Positions 24,748 through 34,800 of a stretch of DNA of 64,000 nt are shown piece by piece. The first letter of the stretch is position 1. Each line of letters opens with the position of its first letter. The stretch spans positions 46,470 through 110,469 of the forward strand of contig NZ_JAJERB010000012.1 of NCBI RefSeq assembly GCF_020685205.1, given 5' to 3'. Position numbers and translations under genes: made by a program. A model generated the notes under the pieces. The model had not been told where the DNA came from. It made no database searches and saw nothing but the letters and a program-made list of their open reading frames with translations. This DNA comes from Hymenobacter translucens. Lineage in GTDB: Bacteria; Bacteroidota; Bacteroidia; Cytophagales; Hymenobacteraceae.

Positions 24748-25512
24748 ATGGATTCTGCCAAAAACCTAAGTACCTCTTTCTCCACCATGCGCAACCTCGC
24801 CATGGGGAGCGTGCTGGCCCTGCTGCTCGTGGCCCTGGCCGCCGGCTTTCTGGTGTACCGCGCCTACGAGAACAGCGGCCGCCGCGTGTACGTGGTCGGC
24901 CAGACCGGCTCGGTGGCCGCGCTTTCCGCGCCCACCACCGAAACGCATACCGCCTACGAGGCCCGCAACCTGGTGCGCAACTTCATGCTGACCATGTTCG
25001 GGCACGACCAGTACACTTATAAAACCAACCTGGATGCCGCCCTGCCGCTCATTGAAGGCCGCGGGGGCCGTCGCATCTACGACGGATTTACGCGGGGTCA
25101 GGTATTGCAGAACTACGAGCGCTACGCCGCCCGCAACGTGGTGACGGTGGACAGCGTGCTCGTGGACATGAACCATCGGCCCTGGTCGGGCCGGGTCTAC
25201 ATCAAGCAGCGCATTTTCATTGGGGGCGAGCAAAAGGAGCCCCTGCCGCTGGCCGCCAAGTTCAACCTGGCCGAAACCAACCGCTCGGATGCCAACCCCT
25301 ACGGCCTGCTGATTACCAACTTCGACTACATCCCCTACAACCCGCAGGTGTCGCGGGAGGAGCTGCAAGCCTTGAAAGAGCAGGAAGCCGACCGGCAGCG
25401 GGCCCTGCAGGAAGCCCAGCGCAGCGCGGGAGTCGGGGCTCCCGACGCCGGCATCGCCCCGGTCTCGCCAGTGGCCCCTGGTCAAGCCTCTCCGGTATCG
25501 CCCGGCAAATAA
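24748..25512 (+). CDS. traK: VirB8-like protein (TraK)
   Basis: 254 residues. One N-terminal membrane helix (VLALLLVALAAGFLVYRAY) is followed by a periplasmic domain of about 170 residues and a Gln/Pro-rich tail. ARNLVRNFMLTMFGHDQYTY and the later SGRVYIKQRIFIGG fit Bacteroidetes TraK, the VirB8 counterpart. VirB8 nucleates the envelope-spanning channel. Confidence 0.8.
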   Translation: MDSAKNLSTSFSTMRNLAMGSVLALLLVALAAGFLVYRAYENSGRRVYVVGQTGSVAALSAPTTETHTAYEARNLVRNFMLTMFGHDQYTYKTNLDAALPLIEGRGGRRIYDGFTRGQVLQNYERYAARNVVTVDSVLVDMNHRPWSGRVYIKQRIFIGGEQKEPLPLAAKFNLAETNRSDANPYGLLITNFDYIPYNPQVSREELQALKEQEADRQRALQEAQRSAGVGAPDAGIAPVSPVAPGQASPVSPGK

Positions 25513-25539
25513 GTCTCTTCCCTCCTAAAGCGTATTTCT

Positions 25540-26448
25540 ATGTTGTCTAAACTTCTGCTGGCTTTGGGCCTGCCGGTGCTGCTGGCTTCGGTCAGCTCAG
25601 CCCAAACCACTTCTGCCACGTCGGCCCTGCTGCGGCCGTCCTCCTCCGCGGTGCACGGCGCGCCCACGCTGCTGGACGTGGCCGTGTCGGACAGCTCCAC
25701 CACCTACCTCGTGTTCAGCGGCCCCGTGTCGCTGGTCGACGTGGGCATGGCCAATAACTACCTGGTCAAGATTGAAGCCAACGCCGTGTTTGTGCGCGCC
25801 CGCCGCAAGTCAGCGCCGCCGACCCCCATGCTCATCCGCTTCGGCAGCAAGTACTGGATGGGGCGGCTTGTGTACGTGAACCGGCCCGTGCTGCAGCTCT
25901 ACGACTTCCAAAAAGACGGGGCTCTGGGCCTGAGCAATGGCGCGGGCTCCGTGACGGGCTCGGCGCCGGAGAATGAGCTGGCGCTGGACAAAGAGCGGGA
26001 AAAGAAAGCCGCGGTGGAGGGCAAGCTCTCCGCGCTGCGCAAGTCCAAGGAGGAACACCAAGCGGTGGCCGTGGTCGACAACGACCTGGTGCTTTCGCTG
26101 GCCAACGTGCGCAACGACCGGGATTTTACCTACCTGCGCTTCAAAGTCATCAACCACTCGGCCATCGACTACAACGTCGATTTCACCGACTTCCAGCTGG
26201 TGGAAAACGCCCAAAAGAAGTTTCTGGCCAAGAAAAAGAACGAAGCGCGCCGTCCGCTGGCCCCCTCGGGTGGCGGGACCAACCAGGTGGTATCGGGCCG
26301 CACCACCGGCTACCTGACCTACGCCATTCCGCTCTACGCGGCCACCGACCGGGGCTACCTGGAAGTGACACTGCGCGAGCTGAACGGGGCCCGGGTGCTG
26401 GTGCTGCCGGTGCCGTCGCGGGTCATTAATCGGGCTTCCACCATCTAA
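25540..26448 (+). CDS. traN: VirB9-like outer-membrane complex protein (TraN/DUF4138)
   Basis: 302 residues. A signal peptide ending SVSSAQ is followed by two beta-rich parts: TTYLVFSGPVSLVDVG with NYLVKIEANAVFVRAR, and later FTYLRFKVINHSAIDYNVDF with a YLTYAIPLYA block. This is the architecture of TraN/DUF4138 proteins, the VirB9 equivalent. It stands before traM here, whereas in well-known Bacteroides elements traN follows traM. Confidence 0.82.
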   Translation: MLSKLLLALGLPVLLASVSSAQTTSATSALLRPSSSAVHGAPTLLDVAVSDSSTTYLVFSGPVSLVDVGMANNYLVKIEANAVFVRARRKSAPPTPMLIRFGSKYWMGRLVYVNRPVLQLYDFQKDGALGLSNGAGSVTGSAPENELALDKEREKKAAVEGKLSALRKSKEEHQAVAVVDNDLVLSLANVRNDRDFTYLRFKVINHSAIDYNVDFTDFQLVENAQKKFLAKKKNEARRPLAPSGGGTNQVVSGRTTGYLTYAIPLYAATDRGYLEVTLRELNGARVLVLPVPSRVINRASTI

Positions 26449-26461
26449 CCCAGCCCCACTT

Positions 26462-27877
26462 ATGGAACCTGCAAACCAACATACTCAATCTCATTCCACA
26501 GGCTCGGCCGAGCACGACAGCCAGGAGCGCCTAGCAGTGGACCGGCCTACTGCTGACAAGCCGAAAGCAACTCCGCTGGAGCTGCTGCGCAACAACTGGA
26601 TACCTCTGACCGGCCTGCTGGTTTTGCTGGTCGCCGGGGGGCTGTTTCTCTGGCTGCGCTCGGCCACGCAGGCCGCCCAGCAGCAGAAGGAAGTCGTGGC
26701 AGCGGCTTCGGAAAACATCGAGCCCGAAATCAAAGCCGCGCCCACTGAGCCCACCGCCCCTGTTTCGCCCTCGGCGCAAATCGAGCAGCAGCGGCGGCTG
26801 GAGCAGGAGGCCCAGAGCACGCCGGTTCGCCCCAACACCGACGAAGTAGTAGAAGCGTTTGTAGCTGACACTCTGGGCCAGGCCCTGCGCCGCAAACGGC
26901 GGGCCGCGGCGGCTACCCTCACCGCCCGACGCCGGCAGGAGGAGGCCCGCTTAGCCGCGGCCGACGTGGACACGATTGAAACGACCCTGCAAGACCCCAC
27001 GACGGGTTCGTACCACGCGCAAACGCTGGTGGTCCCTCGGCGTCGCCCCGGCCAAGCGGTAGGCGCTTCGGCCCGCCGGGCGAGCTACCGGGCTGGGCGG
27101 GGCCTGCGGGCCGGGCTGCTGCCCGCGACCGATATTGACGGCACCCCGTTTGAAACGGACCCGGACGTGCTGGCCATGCTGGGTTCCTCGCCACCCGAAA
27201 CCCGCGCCGCCTACGAGCGCATGACCGGCAAACGGTTTCGCGACCCCAAAGCGGCTGCGCAGACTCTGGCCAACCGCGCCAACGCTGCCGGCCGGGATGG
27301 CTTCAACACCGTCAAGGTGGGCAACTCGGCCCGGATGATGGCCCAGGGCAGCCAGGCCGAGCTCACGCCGGACGTGTTCTTCAAGTGCGTCATCAACGGA
27401 GAGCAGAAGGTGCGCACCGGCTCGGTGGTCCTGCTGCGCCTGCAGGAAGACGCCGTGGTGTCGGGCGTGACCTTCCCCAAGAATTCTGTTTTTGCCGGCA
27501 TTGCCAGCGTGGGCACCAACAACGTGATGCTGGAAGTCAACCGCCTCGGTCCCACCCGGGTCGCGGCCAGCATCTACGACTACAACTACCTACCGGGCAT
27601 CATGATTGACCCGGTCAAGCGGGTCGCCAAGGATGCCAGCCTCGCCGGCCAGGACCTGCAGCAGCAGTCTATGCAGGAAGTGAGTACCGCCATCGACCGC
27701 TCGGCCTCGGCCGCCAACTCGGTGGTGGGCGTGGGCGGGCGCGTGGCCATGAACGTGCTCAGCCGCCCGAAAACCCGCACCAAGCTGCGGGAAGTTCTGC
27801 TGCCCGACGGCTACCCCATCCTGATTACCACGGCCGCCGCCGGCCAGCTGGGGCCGGCTACGGCGTCGGGACGCTAA
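26462..27877 (+). CDS. traM: VirB10-like protein (TraM)
   Basis: 471 residues. After a cytoplasmic start there is one membrane helix (IPLTGLLVLLVAGGLFLWL). A long Pro/Glu/Ala/Arg-rich periplasmic spacer follows, then a beta-rich C-terminal domain (CVINGEQKVRTGSVVLLRL, VAASIYDYNYLPGIMIDP). This is the classical VirB10/TraM layout that bridges inner and outer membranes. It starts 13 bp after the traN stop. Confidence 0.85.
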   Translation: MEPANQHTQSHSTGSAEHDSQERLAVDRPTADKPKATPLELLRNNWIPLTGLLVLLVAGGLFLWLRSATQAAQQQKEVVAAASENIEPEIKAAPTEPTAPVSPSAQIEQQRRLEQEAQSTPVRPNTDEVVEAFVADTLGQALRRKRRAAAATLTARRRQEEARLAAADVDTIETTLQDPTTGSYHAQTLVVPRRRPGQAVGASARRASYRAGRGLRAGLLPATDIDGTPFETDPDVLAMLGSSPPETRAAYERMTGKRFRDPKAAAQTLANRANAAGRDGFNTVKVGNSARMMAQGSQAELTPDVFFKCVINGEQKVRTGSVVLLRLQEDAVVSGVTFPKNSVFAGIASVGTNNVMLEVNRLGPTRVAASIYDYNYLPGIMIDPVKRVAKDASLAGQDLQQQSMQEVSTAIDRSASAANSVVGVGGRVAMNVLSRPKTRTKLREVLLPDGYPILITTAAAGQLGPATASGR

Positions 27878-27904
27878 CCCTTTCCATTCACTCATTCTAC
27901 AACC

Positions 27905-28792
27905 ATGAAAAAGACTCTTTTTCCGGCCCTCGTGGCCGTCGCGTTGCTACTTGCCCCGGCTGGACAAGCCCGGGCGCAGATGGTCGTTAACGACCCCGTG
28001 CACATGGGCGTGCACATTGGGGACTTCGCCAAGCGCCTCGCGCAGTGGACCGAAACGGTCAAAAACTACCAGGTCGTCAAGGATGCCCGCCAGATTGCCG
28101 GCGTCACCAAGGACATTACCAGTGAGGTCCGCAGCCTGACGCAGGAAGCCCTGGACTTGCAGAAGCAGGTGCAGGCGGACTTGCGCAAGGTGCAAAGCAT
28201 CCAGGATTTGCGCCTCTCCAACCCGCAGGAGCTGTTTGCGCGGGCCCTGGCCATGTCGGGCCGGAGCCAAACCAACCAGATGATGCCGGTTTATGCCAAA
28301 GCCCAGCGCCTGCGGCAGGCCCTGCAGCTGACCAACCCCGCGCAGGACGTGAACACCATGTACGACGTGTTTTCGCGCTTTGGGTCCAGCTCAACCGACC
28401 CTAGTGGCAACATGACCAGCGACCAGTACCAGGCCAAGCGCGAGGAATCGACGGTTTCGCTGTTCGCGGCCGAGGAGATGATGGCCAAGCGCAAGCTGGC
28501 CATGGCCGTGAACTACTACAAGATTGCCGACGAGATGACCGCGCAAAGCGTGGAGATGCAGGCCACTTTGAAAAACCCGGGCCGCTACGCCATGACGGAA
28601 GGGGAGCGGATGGCCGCGCTCAACTCCTCGAATGACAATATGATCAAGGCCATGCAGCTGCGTGAGCAGGGCGACCGCCTGTTCATGGAAGCCTCGCAGG
28701 CGGGACCGGCTCACCAAGCGGCGGAAGCGGTGTACGCCTCAACGCTGAGCCGGAACGCACTCATCAAAATGGACCGTAACCGGCCCCGCTAG
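27905..28792 (+). CDS. traI: VirB5/TrbJ-like protein (TraI)
   Basis: 295 residues. A signal peptide (ending GQARAQ) is followed by an almost wholly helical protein, with VHIGDFAKRLAQWTETVKNYQ, long heptad-like stretches and a C-terminal EAVYASTLSRNALI. This fits the TrbJ/VirB5 minor pilus component, called TraI in Bacteroides elements. It is placed after traM, not between VirB4 and VirB6. Confidence 0.7.
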   Translation: MKKTLFPALVAVALLLAPAGQARAQMVVNDPVHMGVHIGDFAKRLAQWTETVKNYQVVKDARQIAGVTKDITSEVRSLTQEALDLQKQVQADLRKVQSIQDLRLSNPQELFARALAMSGRSQTNQMMPVYAKAQRLRQALQLTNPAQDVNTMYDVFSRFGSSSTDPSGNMTSDQYQAKREESTVSLFAAEEMMAKRKLAMAVNYYKIADEMTAQSVEMQATLKNPGRYAMTEGERMAALNSSNDNMIKAMQLREQGDRLFMEASQAGPAHQAAEAVYASTLSRNALIKMDRNRPR

Positions 28793-28798
28793 CTTCAT

Positions 28799-29338
28799 AT
28801 GAAAAACCTACTTCTAGTGGTGCTCTTCTTGACGGGGGCTGGCATATTGCCGGCCTCCGGTCAGCGCCACGTTAAACACATTGCAAGCTGGGGTGCCCAC
28901 GTCGGCCGCTCCGAAAAGGGTGACTACTACGAGTTGAGCTACACGCCCATGCTCACCAATCGCCTGGCCTTGCGCCTAAGCGGTGGTTATGAAGCCGGCC
29001 ATCTGGCCACTCGCGGGGAATACTCGGTATATCAGGGTCGGGTGCTCCTTTCCCCCCAGCTGTTTCGTCTCGGGGAGTTCGCCTACGTGCATCTGCTGCT
29101 CGGCGCGGGAGCCGGCTACGAGTGGACCAATCAGAATGGCACGGGTGAGGCGGCCAATGACTCAAATGAACCGCAACGCTTCACCTATGGCCCCCAAGCC
29201 GGCCTGGAAGCCGATTTCTTCTTGGGCAACCGGCTCTCGCTGGTCGCCACCGGTACCAAAGGCTACCTCTTCAATAATCCACTGGTAGACCAATGGCCTG
29301 GCATGGCCGGCGTTGGTCTGCGCTACCATTTTCGCTAA
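28799..29338 (+). CDS. traO: TraO-like outer-membrane beta-barrel protein
   Basis: 179 residues. A signal peptide is followed by alternating hydrophobic/polar beta strands (YYELSYTPMLTNRLALRLSGG, trimmed; AYVHLLLGAGAGYEWT). It ends with an aromatic C-terminus (LRYHFR). This matches Bacteroidetes TraO in size and pattern. It starts 6 bp after traI and is the last gene recognisable as conjugative. Confidence 0.75.
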   Translation: MKNLLLVVLFLTGAGILPASGQRHVKHIASWGAHVGRSEKGDYYELSYTPMLTNRLALRLSGGYEAGHLATRGEYSVYQGRVLLSPQLFRLGEFAYVHLLLGAGAGYEWTNQNGTGEAANDSNEPQRFTYGPQAGLEADFFLGNRLSLVATGTKGYLFNNPLVDQWPGMAGVGLRYHFR

Positions 29339-29354
29339 TTCTACTTTCTGAACT

Positions 29355-29738
29355 ATGAAACGACTTGCCTTTCTACTGCTGAGCTGCACGGCCCTGGCCA
29401 CGAGCTGCTCGAAAGACAACGATGCTACGCCCTCGGGGCCGAAAGAGTATCAGGTGGAATACAAGGTCACCTCCAATGCCATGGAATCGGACTATGTGAG
29501 CTATACCAACGAAAGTGGCGGCACCACGACGCTGGGCACTACGGCGCTGCCGACCACCTACCGCTTTAAGCGCACCATGAAGCAAGGGGATAACCTTACT
29601 ATCCTTGCCAGCATCGATGGGGGCACGGCAGCCTCGGAGATAACCTGCGCTATCCTACTGGATGGCAAAGAGGTGAAAAAGGCAACGGGGCGGGGCGTCG
29701 ACGCGCAGGCCGTTCCCGTGTATGTCATTGGGGAGTAG
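29355..29738 (+). CDS. Small lipoprotein at the end of the T4SS operon
   Basis: 127 residues with lipobox LATSC (Cys18) and an Ig-like beta pattern (EYQVEYKVTSNAMESDYV; TTYRFKRTMKQGDNLTI; CAILLDGKEVKKATG). The fold pattern resembles MmpS-type or other small surface beta sandwiches common in Bacteroidota. It is 16 bp downstream of traO. Possibly surface exclusion or pilus accessory; not supported beyond position. Confidence 0.6.
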   Translation: MKRLAFLLLSCTALATSCSKDNDATPSGPKEYQVEYKVTSNAMESDYVSYTNESGGTTTLGTTALPTTYRFKRTMKQGDNLTILASIDGGTAASEITCAILLDGKEVKKATGRGVDAQAVPVYVIGE

Positions 29739-29839
29739 GGGAGGTAATTTTCCGCTACTTGCCCCCTTGAAAAATGCCGCCTCCTTGGCACAGTGTGCGC
29801 GAGGCAAGGGGCATGCAGTAGTCCGAAAGAATTTCCCTT

Positions 29840-29891
29840 GAGCCCTTCGGCGTCCCAGTGGTATCGATACTGCTAGGATGCCGAAGGGCTC
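29840..29891 (-). terminator. Long inverted repeat at the end of hipA
   Basis: Arms GAGCCCTTCGGC (29840-29851) and GCCGAAGGGCTC (29880-29891). The right arm encodes the last hipA codons. It can act as a terminator between the convergent T4SS and hipBA units, although no clear T run follows. Confidence 0.5.
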
Positions 29892-31210
29892 AGCTGATTA
29901 AGGCCTTTGAAGAGCTGCAGGCGGTGCGTTTTGGCAATAGCCTGTTGCTGTTTCTTCGGCACGCCGGCTTTGGCCGCAAAAGTAGACCAACTGGCTACCG
30001 CGTCGACTACCTGCTGAATTATCTCCCGGGCCTTTTTCACCTGCACGCTCTTGGCCAGGTGCAGAAAATCTTCTTCCGTAAAATCATCGACCTTACCCGC
30101 CAGCGACATCTGGTGGTGGCTGGACCATTCGCCCGTGGGGTTGTAGGAATACGTCACGTCGTACGCTGGGGACAAGCTCCACTTGCCCGCCGGATTCATC
30201 AGGAAGGAGATGTTCTTGGTGTGGTCGTCCTGGTTGCGCGCCACCACGTTGAACACCATGCGCCGGTAAAGCTCCTCTACGGCCGGGTGCGGCAATTGGA
30301 GCTTCCGCAGGACCTGAAACGCCTGCTCATATGTATAGAGACCGGGCTTGTTGTAATCAAAGTGTGCCAGCCCACAGAGTGTTTGCATGTGCAGCCGCTG
30401 GCTGCCGGCCACCCGGTCAAATCGCCGCGTCATGAAGTGCGCCCGGCCGTTCTCTTCCAGTAGCTGGCAGTCGGTCATCTGCAGGCCCGCCTGCCGGGCC
30501 ATCAGGTGGTAAGCGTACTCAATGCGGCCGTATCCGGCCGGGTCGCCCAAGCTGGCATTGGTCACCCCATCGAGCTTGAGCAGCCAGTGCGCAAAGCCCT
30601 CGGGGGCATCGACCTGTCCCGAGCGTACTTCCTTGGTGGTGGCGTTATAGGCAATTACGGCCTTGGCGCGGGCACCACCGGCGGAAGTACCCACGCTGAT
30701 GATTTCGGCCAGCCCCTCGGTGGCGTTGGTGCCCAGCGACGTGTGCAGGCTTTCCCGGTTGGTCAGCACCTGCCGGGCGAATTTCACGAGTTCCCCAACT
30801 TCCAGCGAGGCTCCTTTTTCCAGCGCGGGCTGCGAGGCCGGCTCGTACACCAGCGCGCCCATCCCCCGGTGGCCGAGGTAGCACAGATGCTCCACGGGCG
30901 TAAATGAAGATGCGTCCCGCCCTTTGGAGGCCAGCCAAGCGTCAATAAGCTGACGCCCGTACCGGTCGGGCAGACTGTCGGCCAGCAGGCCGGGCAGTCC
31001 CTGGTAGGTTTCCCGGTTAAGGGTGGCAAAGTCAAATTTGCGCGACTTACGCCCTACTGGCAGCGGCATGATAATCGGCGCCAGCTCCAGTCCCGTGCGA
31101 ACAAAGGCAGGCTCGTATTCAAAGACGCCAATCCGACGTTTTTCCTCCCATAGCACGTACCCGACGCGCTGGCCCCAAATAGAAACCGTGGCCGTTATCA
31201 GCGTACTCAT
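29873..31210 (-). CDS. hipA: HipA family toxin kinase
   Basis: 445 residues, full length for HipA. Conserved blocks: GLPGLLADSLPDRYG, FTPVEHLCYLGHRGMGALVYEP, the phosphate-binding GTSAGGARAKA, the catalytic NVVARNQDDHTKNISF, and SPAYDVTYS for Mg/ATP. HipA phosphorylates a tRNA synthetase and halts growth unless bound by HipB. The start overlaps the hipB stop (ATGA). All catalytic residues are intact, so it looks active. Confidence 0.93.
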   Translation of the reverse strand: MSTLITATVSIWGQRVGYVLWEEKRRIGVFEYEPAFVRTGLELAPIIMPLPVGRKSRKFDFATLNRETYQGLPGLLADSLPDRYGRQLIDAWLASKGRDASSFTPVEHLCYLGHRGMGALVYEPASQPALEKGASLEVGELVKFARQVLTNRESLHTSLGTNATEGLAEIISVGTSAGGARAKAVIAYNATTKEVRSGQVDAPEGFAHWLLKLDGVTNASLGDPAGYGRIEYAYHLMARQAGLQMTDCQLLEENGRAHFMTRRFDRVAGSQRLHMQTLCGLAHFDYNKPGLYTYEQAFQVLRKLQLPHPAVEELYRRMVFNVVARNQDDHTKNISFLMNPAGKWSLSPAYDVTYSYNPTGEWSSHHQMSLAGKVDDFTEEDFLHLAKSVQVKKAREIIQQVVDAVASWSTFAAKAGVPKKQQQAIAKTHRLQLFKGLNQLSPSAS

Positions 31211-31533
31211 AATCCCATTATTGAAGAGTCCTCGTTGCGGCGGCTGGCCCGCTGCCTCTGCTGGCGTGCCAGGCGCGCCGCTTGCAAGGGGCTGATGGTG
31301 GCCGATTCTTCCAGCACTTCGAGCACATCGAGGCGCCCCAAAGCGCGCAGCAGCTGCACCAGCGTGAGCGTAGAGGCCGGCCGGCCGTTTTCGACCTGGC
31401 TGATGGTCCGTCGGCTCAAGCCTGTTTGTATTGCCATCTCCTGCTGCGAGATGTCTTGATTCAGCCGAATAAGCTGCAGGTTGCGGCCAATTTCTTTAAC
31501 CGCAGCTACGTCTGACAAAGCGTACCAGTCCAT
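31207..31533 (-). CDS. hipB: HipB-like XRE antitoxin
   Basis: 108 residues from the ATG at 31533 (MDWYALSDVAAVKEIGRNLQL). A second ATG at 31554 lies inside the operator repeat and would add seven residues. The helix-turn-helix is ISQQEMAIQTGLSRRTISQVENG. A basic C-terminal tail (RLARQQRQRASRR) is present. It neutralises HipA and represses the operon through the inverted repeat just upstream. Confidence 0.88.
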   Translation of the reverse strand: MDWYALSDVAAVKEIGRNLQLIRLNQDISQQEMAIQTGLSRRTISQVENGRPASTLTLVQLLRALGRLDVLEVLEESATISPLQAARLARQQRQRASRRNEDSSIMGL

Positions 31534-31550
31534 AAAGACACTTTTAAATA

Positions 31551-31579
31551 GCATTAACTGCCACTACCCTTGTTAATGC
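31551..31579 (-). promoter_or_regulatory. HipB operator
   Basis: Perfect inverted repeat GCATTAAC-N13-GTTAATGC, located at and just downstream of the expected transcription start. HipB operators are typically such paired repeats. A further ATTAAC lies at about 31594. Confidence 0.65.
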
Positions 31580-31583
31580 AACG

Positions 31584-31614
31584 TAAAGGTACCATTAACG
31601 AAGTCAATAGCAAA
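31584..31614 (-). promoter_or_regulatory. hipBA promoter
   Basis: Minus-strand TTTG (31614-31611), 19-bp spacer, TACCTTTA (31591-31584): one mismatch from the Bacteroidota TTTG-N19-TAnnTTTG promoter, directly upstream of the HipB operator. Confidence 0.7.
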
Positions 31615-31807
31615 GGAGCTAGCTATTCAATAATGATACGCATGCTTCTCATTAAAGGCTTATTTACTACTTAATGATACGTAAAAGTCGCATTATAAAA
31701 CTTGTTTTCATTTATTTAACGGAAACCCTTCACTGTAAGGGGATAAGGAAATCAGAATACAATCTGAGTTCCTTTATTTGCTTCGGCTGAAAGGTAGGAG
31801 CAAGTAG
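31615..31807. other. AT-rich intergenic region between hipB and the nuclease operon
   Basis: About 190 bp. The decamer TAATGATACG occurs twice as a direct repeat (31631-31640 and 31672-31681). A weak hairpin CCCTT-N6-AAGGG at 31726-31741 may end the nuclease transcript. No gene seen. Confidence 0.45.
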
Positions 31808-34800
31808 TTACAACAAGGGATTGTGCTCGTCGTTGACATCGGTCTGCACATTAAACCGCTCATTCATGAATTCCCTCACTGCACTAGGATTAGGAAAGCG
31901 GGCGTGGTTCTCCAAACCGAAGGCGCTTAAAGAAATTATGGGCATTTGCTCCAAGCTGATTCTAAACTCAGCCGATTGGAATGCCTGCAGAGGAAACTCC
32001 ATCTGCAGTTCTACTTCGTCTCGCTCCAAGATGCGCTGAAACTCTACTTTCAAGGCAGCTTGGTGTTCCGCTGGCGTCGCAAACTTCCGCCCTTCAAGTA
32101 GTCGGTTGGCTTTGTAGGAGAGCATGAAGTTCATCATGGCCACAACAATCTGCCAGTCTGGCCAGCCTTCTTCCCGAAGTGTTTGCAGCCAGGAGCCATA
32201 GCCGGCATCCAGCTTTAGGCGGGCAAGTGTCTGATGGATGTTGCGAACTGCTTTCTGAAACCGGTTTCCAATGTTTTGGACAGCGGTTGAAGGATTGTAT
32301 TTCTTGCTGGGACCTGCTTTCGGCTGCATGAACAGGTTAATCAACGGGAAGTCGGGTACAGCCGGCAAAGCAGAAAACGTATCGCGACCAAACGCCCCGA
32401 ACGCTTTTTCGGAAAACATCGACCGGTACATGCGCTGGTAGGAGGTTGCCTGCATTGATTTTGCACCCAGGTTACTCTCGGTAAAGAGACCCCAAAACGC
32501 CTCGTTATACTCGGCCACTGGCAGTAAGCTGATGTCCTGCAGAATGGCTTTGAGCGCGACGCTGACGAATGCAACCCCCAGTTTTACTTCTTCATAGTCA
32601 GAGCTGTCAACCCGATGCACAAAGGCCTTCCACTTTGCTTTTCCATTATCCGGCAACTGTTCGGGCTCGCGTGGGGTATCGGTAATTTCTAGGGTGAGGT
32701 CAACAAGGCCGCTGGGCAAATGAAAGTCAACCTTGGAAAGCGCTATTTCCACCAGCAACACCTGAAGCATGGCGCAGAAGTCCTCGCCCAGGGCAGTCAT
32801 TTCGTACGAGTTGGCAAAGCGCACGTGCCATTCTATTCCCAAAGCGTGAAACCGAACGGTACGCTCGGGGCCCATGTCGTTCAGCGGCGCATCCGCAAAA
32901 TTCTTGATAAGGCCAGCTCGTAATTTAGGCTCTGGTAAGTCAGCCTGAAGTACGGCCAGCAACTCATCCAGGTACTCTTCTTTTAAGTACCCGGCCTCAG
33001 ATAATTTGGCTTGCGTCATGACCTGTAATTCCGGGGCCAGAAGGGGCGCGGCATACAACAGAAAGCCATAATTCATGATGCTTTTCTGGGGCATCTCGGC
33101 CCCCTCCGCGTCGATAGGTTCGGGGTCGAACTCGTGTCGCGACATCATGTAAAGCTCAAAGTCCAGCAGGGCGCTAAACCAAGCGCCTTGGACGAAATCA
33201 GCGTGGAAAACCATGCCGATTCCCTGAGCAATTCGCTTAACTAGCTTACGGCTGCCTTTCTGCCAGCTGACCCACGTGGCCCACAGCCCATAGTACTTTG
33301 CCGCGAAGTGCATGTCCAAGGCGCCGTAGACCTGAGCGATATTAAGTAAGGCCAGGGTATAGCCCTCGAACGTTTCATCCTGTAGCCACAACGCTTTGGC
33401 CTCGTGAAAATCCCGGAGTGCTTTGAGTAGGGCAGTGGGGGTTTTAGTCTCCAAGTAAGCGGCGCCTGAAACCACTAGCCGGCGGGCCCGCTCATGCGCA
33501 CCCCGCTTCTTTTCGACCACGGCATCAAGTCGGCCGACAAACTCTCTGAAAGCATCAATCAGGACTTCGTTTCCCTCCTCATCCACCTGTATCAACAGGC
33601 GAATGTGAGTGTGGAGACGGTTGCTCAACTGCGTGGCATTGTAGAGCCGGGCCTGGTCTACATTTGCCAGCAGCTGCTCCAAAGGCGCCATAATTTTGGC
33701 GACGTTCTCCTCGCTCCGGTCTTGGCTCCCCGCAAAAAAGTGCAGATTAGCGGAGCACTCCAGTAACCGACACAGGTCCGAAGGATTGCTCGTTTGACTC
33801 AGGAGCTGGTCCAGTTGCAGCTTGAATTGTTGCATCCAACCGGCGGTTTCTTCGGTAGTGAGCGCGGATTTTTCGTTCAAAGCCGAGGCCATCACTAGGA
33901 AAAGCAGGCTTTGAATATCTTCGAAATCTCCGGCGGCGGTGAAGGCGGAGAAGTTGCTGAAATATTCCCGGATGTGGTCTTCCAGCCCGAACAAATCGCC
34001 AAGGGCAGGCGCCAAATACTCCGTGGGCCGCATCCGGAGCCAGATTAGCTCGTAGAGCCCCTTTTTTCGAAATTCGGGCTGCTGTTGCAACTCCGAAATG
34101 TACCAAGTGAGCAAGCCAATCCAGAACGCGTCGTGGGACTGCAGATTCTTGGCAGCACGGCAGTAGGAAACAGCTTGCAGCACCTCGTAAAATTCACCGA
34201 GGCGAAAATCTGCCGGCTGACCGATTTCCTGCCACTTGGTAAATACCTCGTGGTACCATAGGTCTTCCAAGGTGCCCGCCTGGAGCAGCAGGTTCGTGAG
34301 TTCCCCATTCACCAGCTTGCGGTCCTCGGGTGCCTGCTCGGAAGCTTTAATGTCTACCCGCATGCACAACATGCCCAAAAAGCCCTTGCGCCGCTCCCTA
34401 GGCATGTCTGGCAGCTGCGCCACCAGTTCTTCGAGGCGGGCAATGGTGCCCTTGAAGGCCTCGTCCGGGCTCAGGCCATCAAAACGCCATTTGATTCGGC
34501 GCGTAAAATCGTCCCAGTCTTGGTCAGTAAGCTTCTGAAAAACAGCCACTGCTTCTTGTAATACCTGCTCTTCGGCCGCTATCACCAAGACGGCCTGAGC
34601 GTCCTCCGCTTTCTTCTTTAGCCTTTCGGCAAGCTGGTCAGCTAATTGCGTGGCACGCTCCTCCACATAAGATGTGACAAGTGCCTTTACTTTTGTGGCA
34701 CATTCGGTGAGCAGGGCATCCGGAAGGGCTCCTTGGCTGGCCACCCAGCGGCGCAGTAAATCCGACTCATTGCCCTCGCGATGCTCTGCAACGCGGCTGT

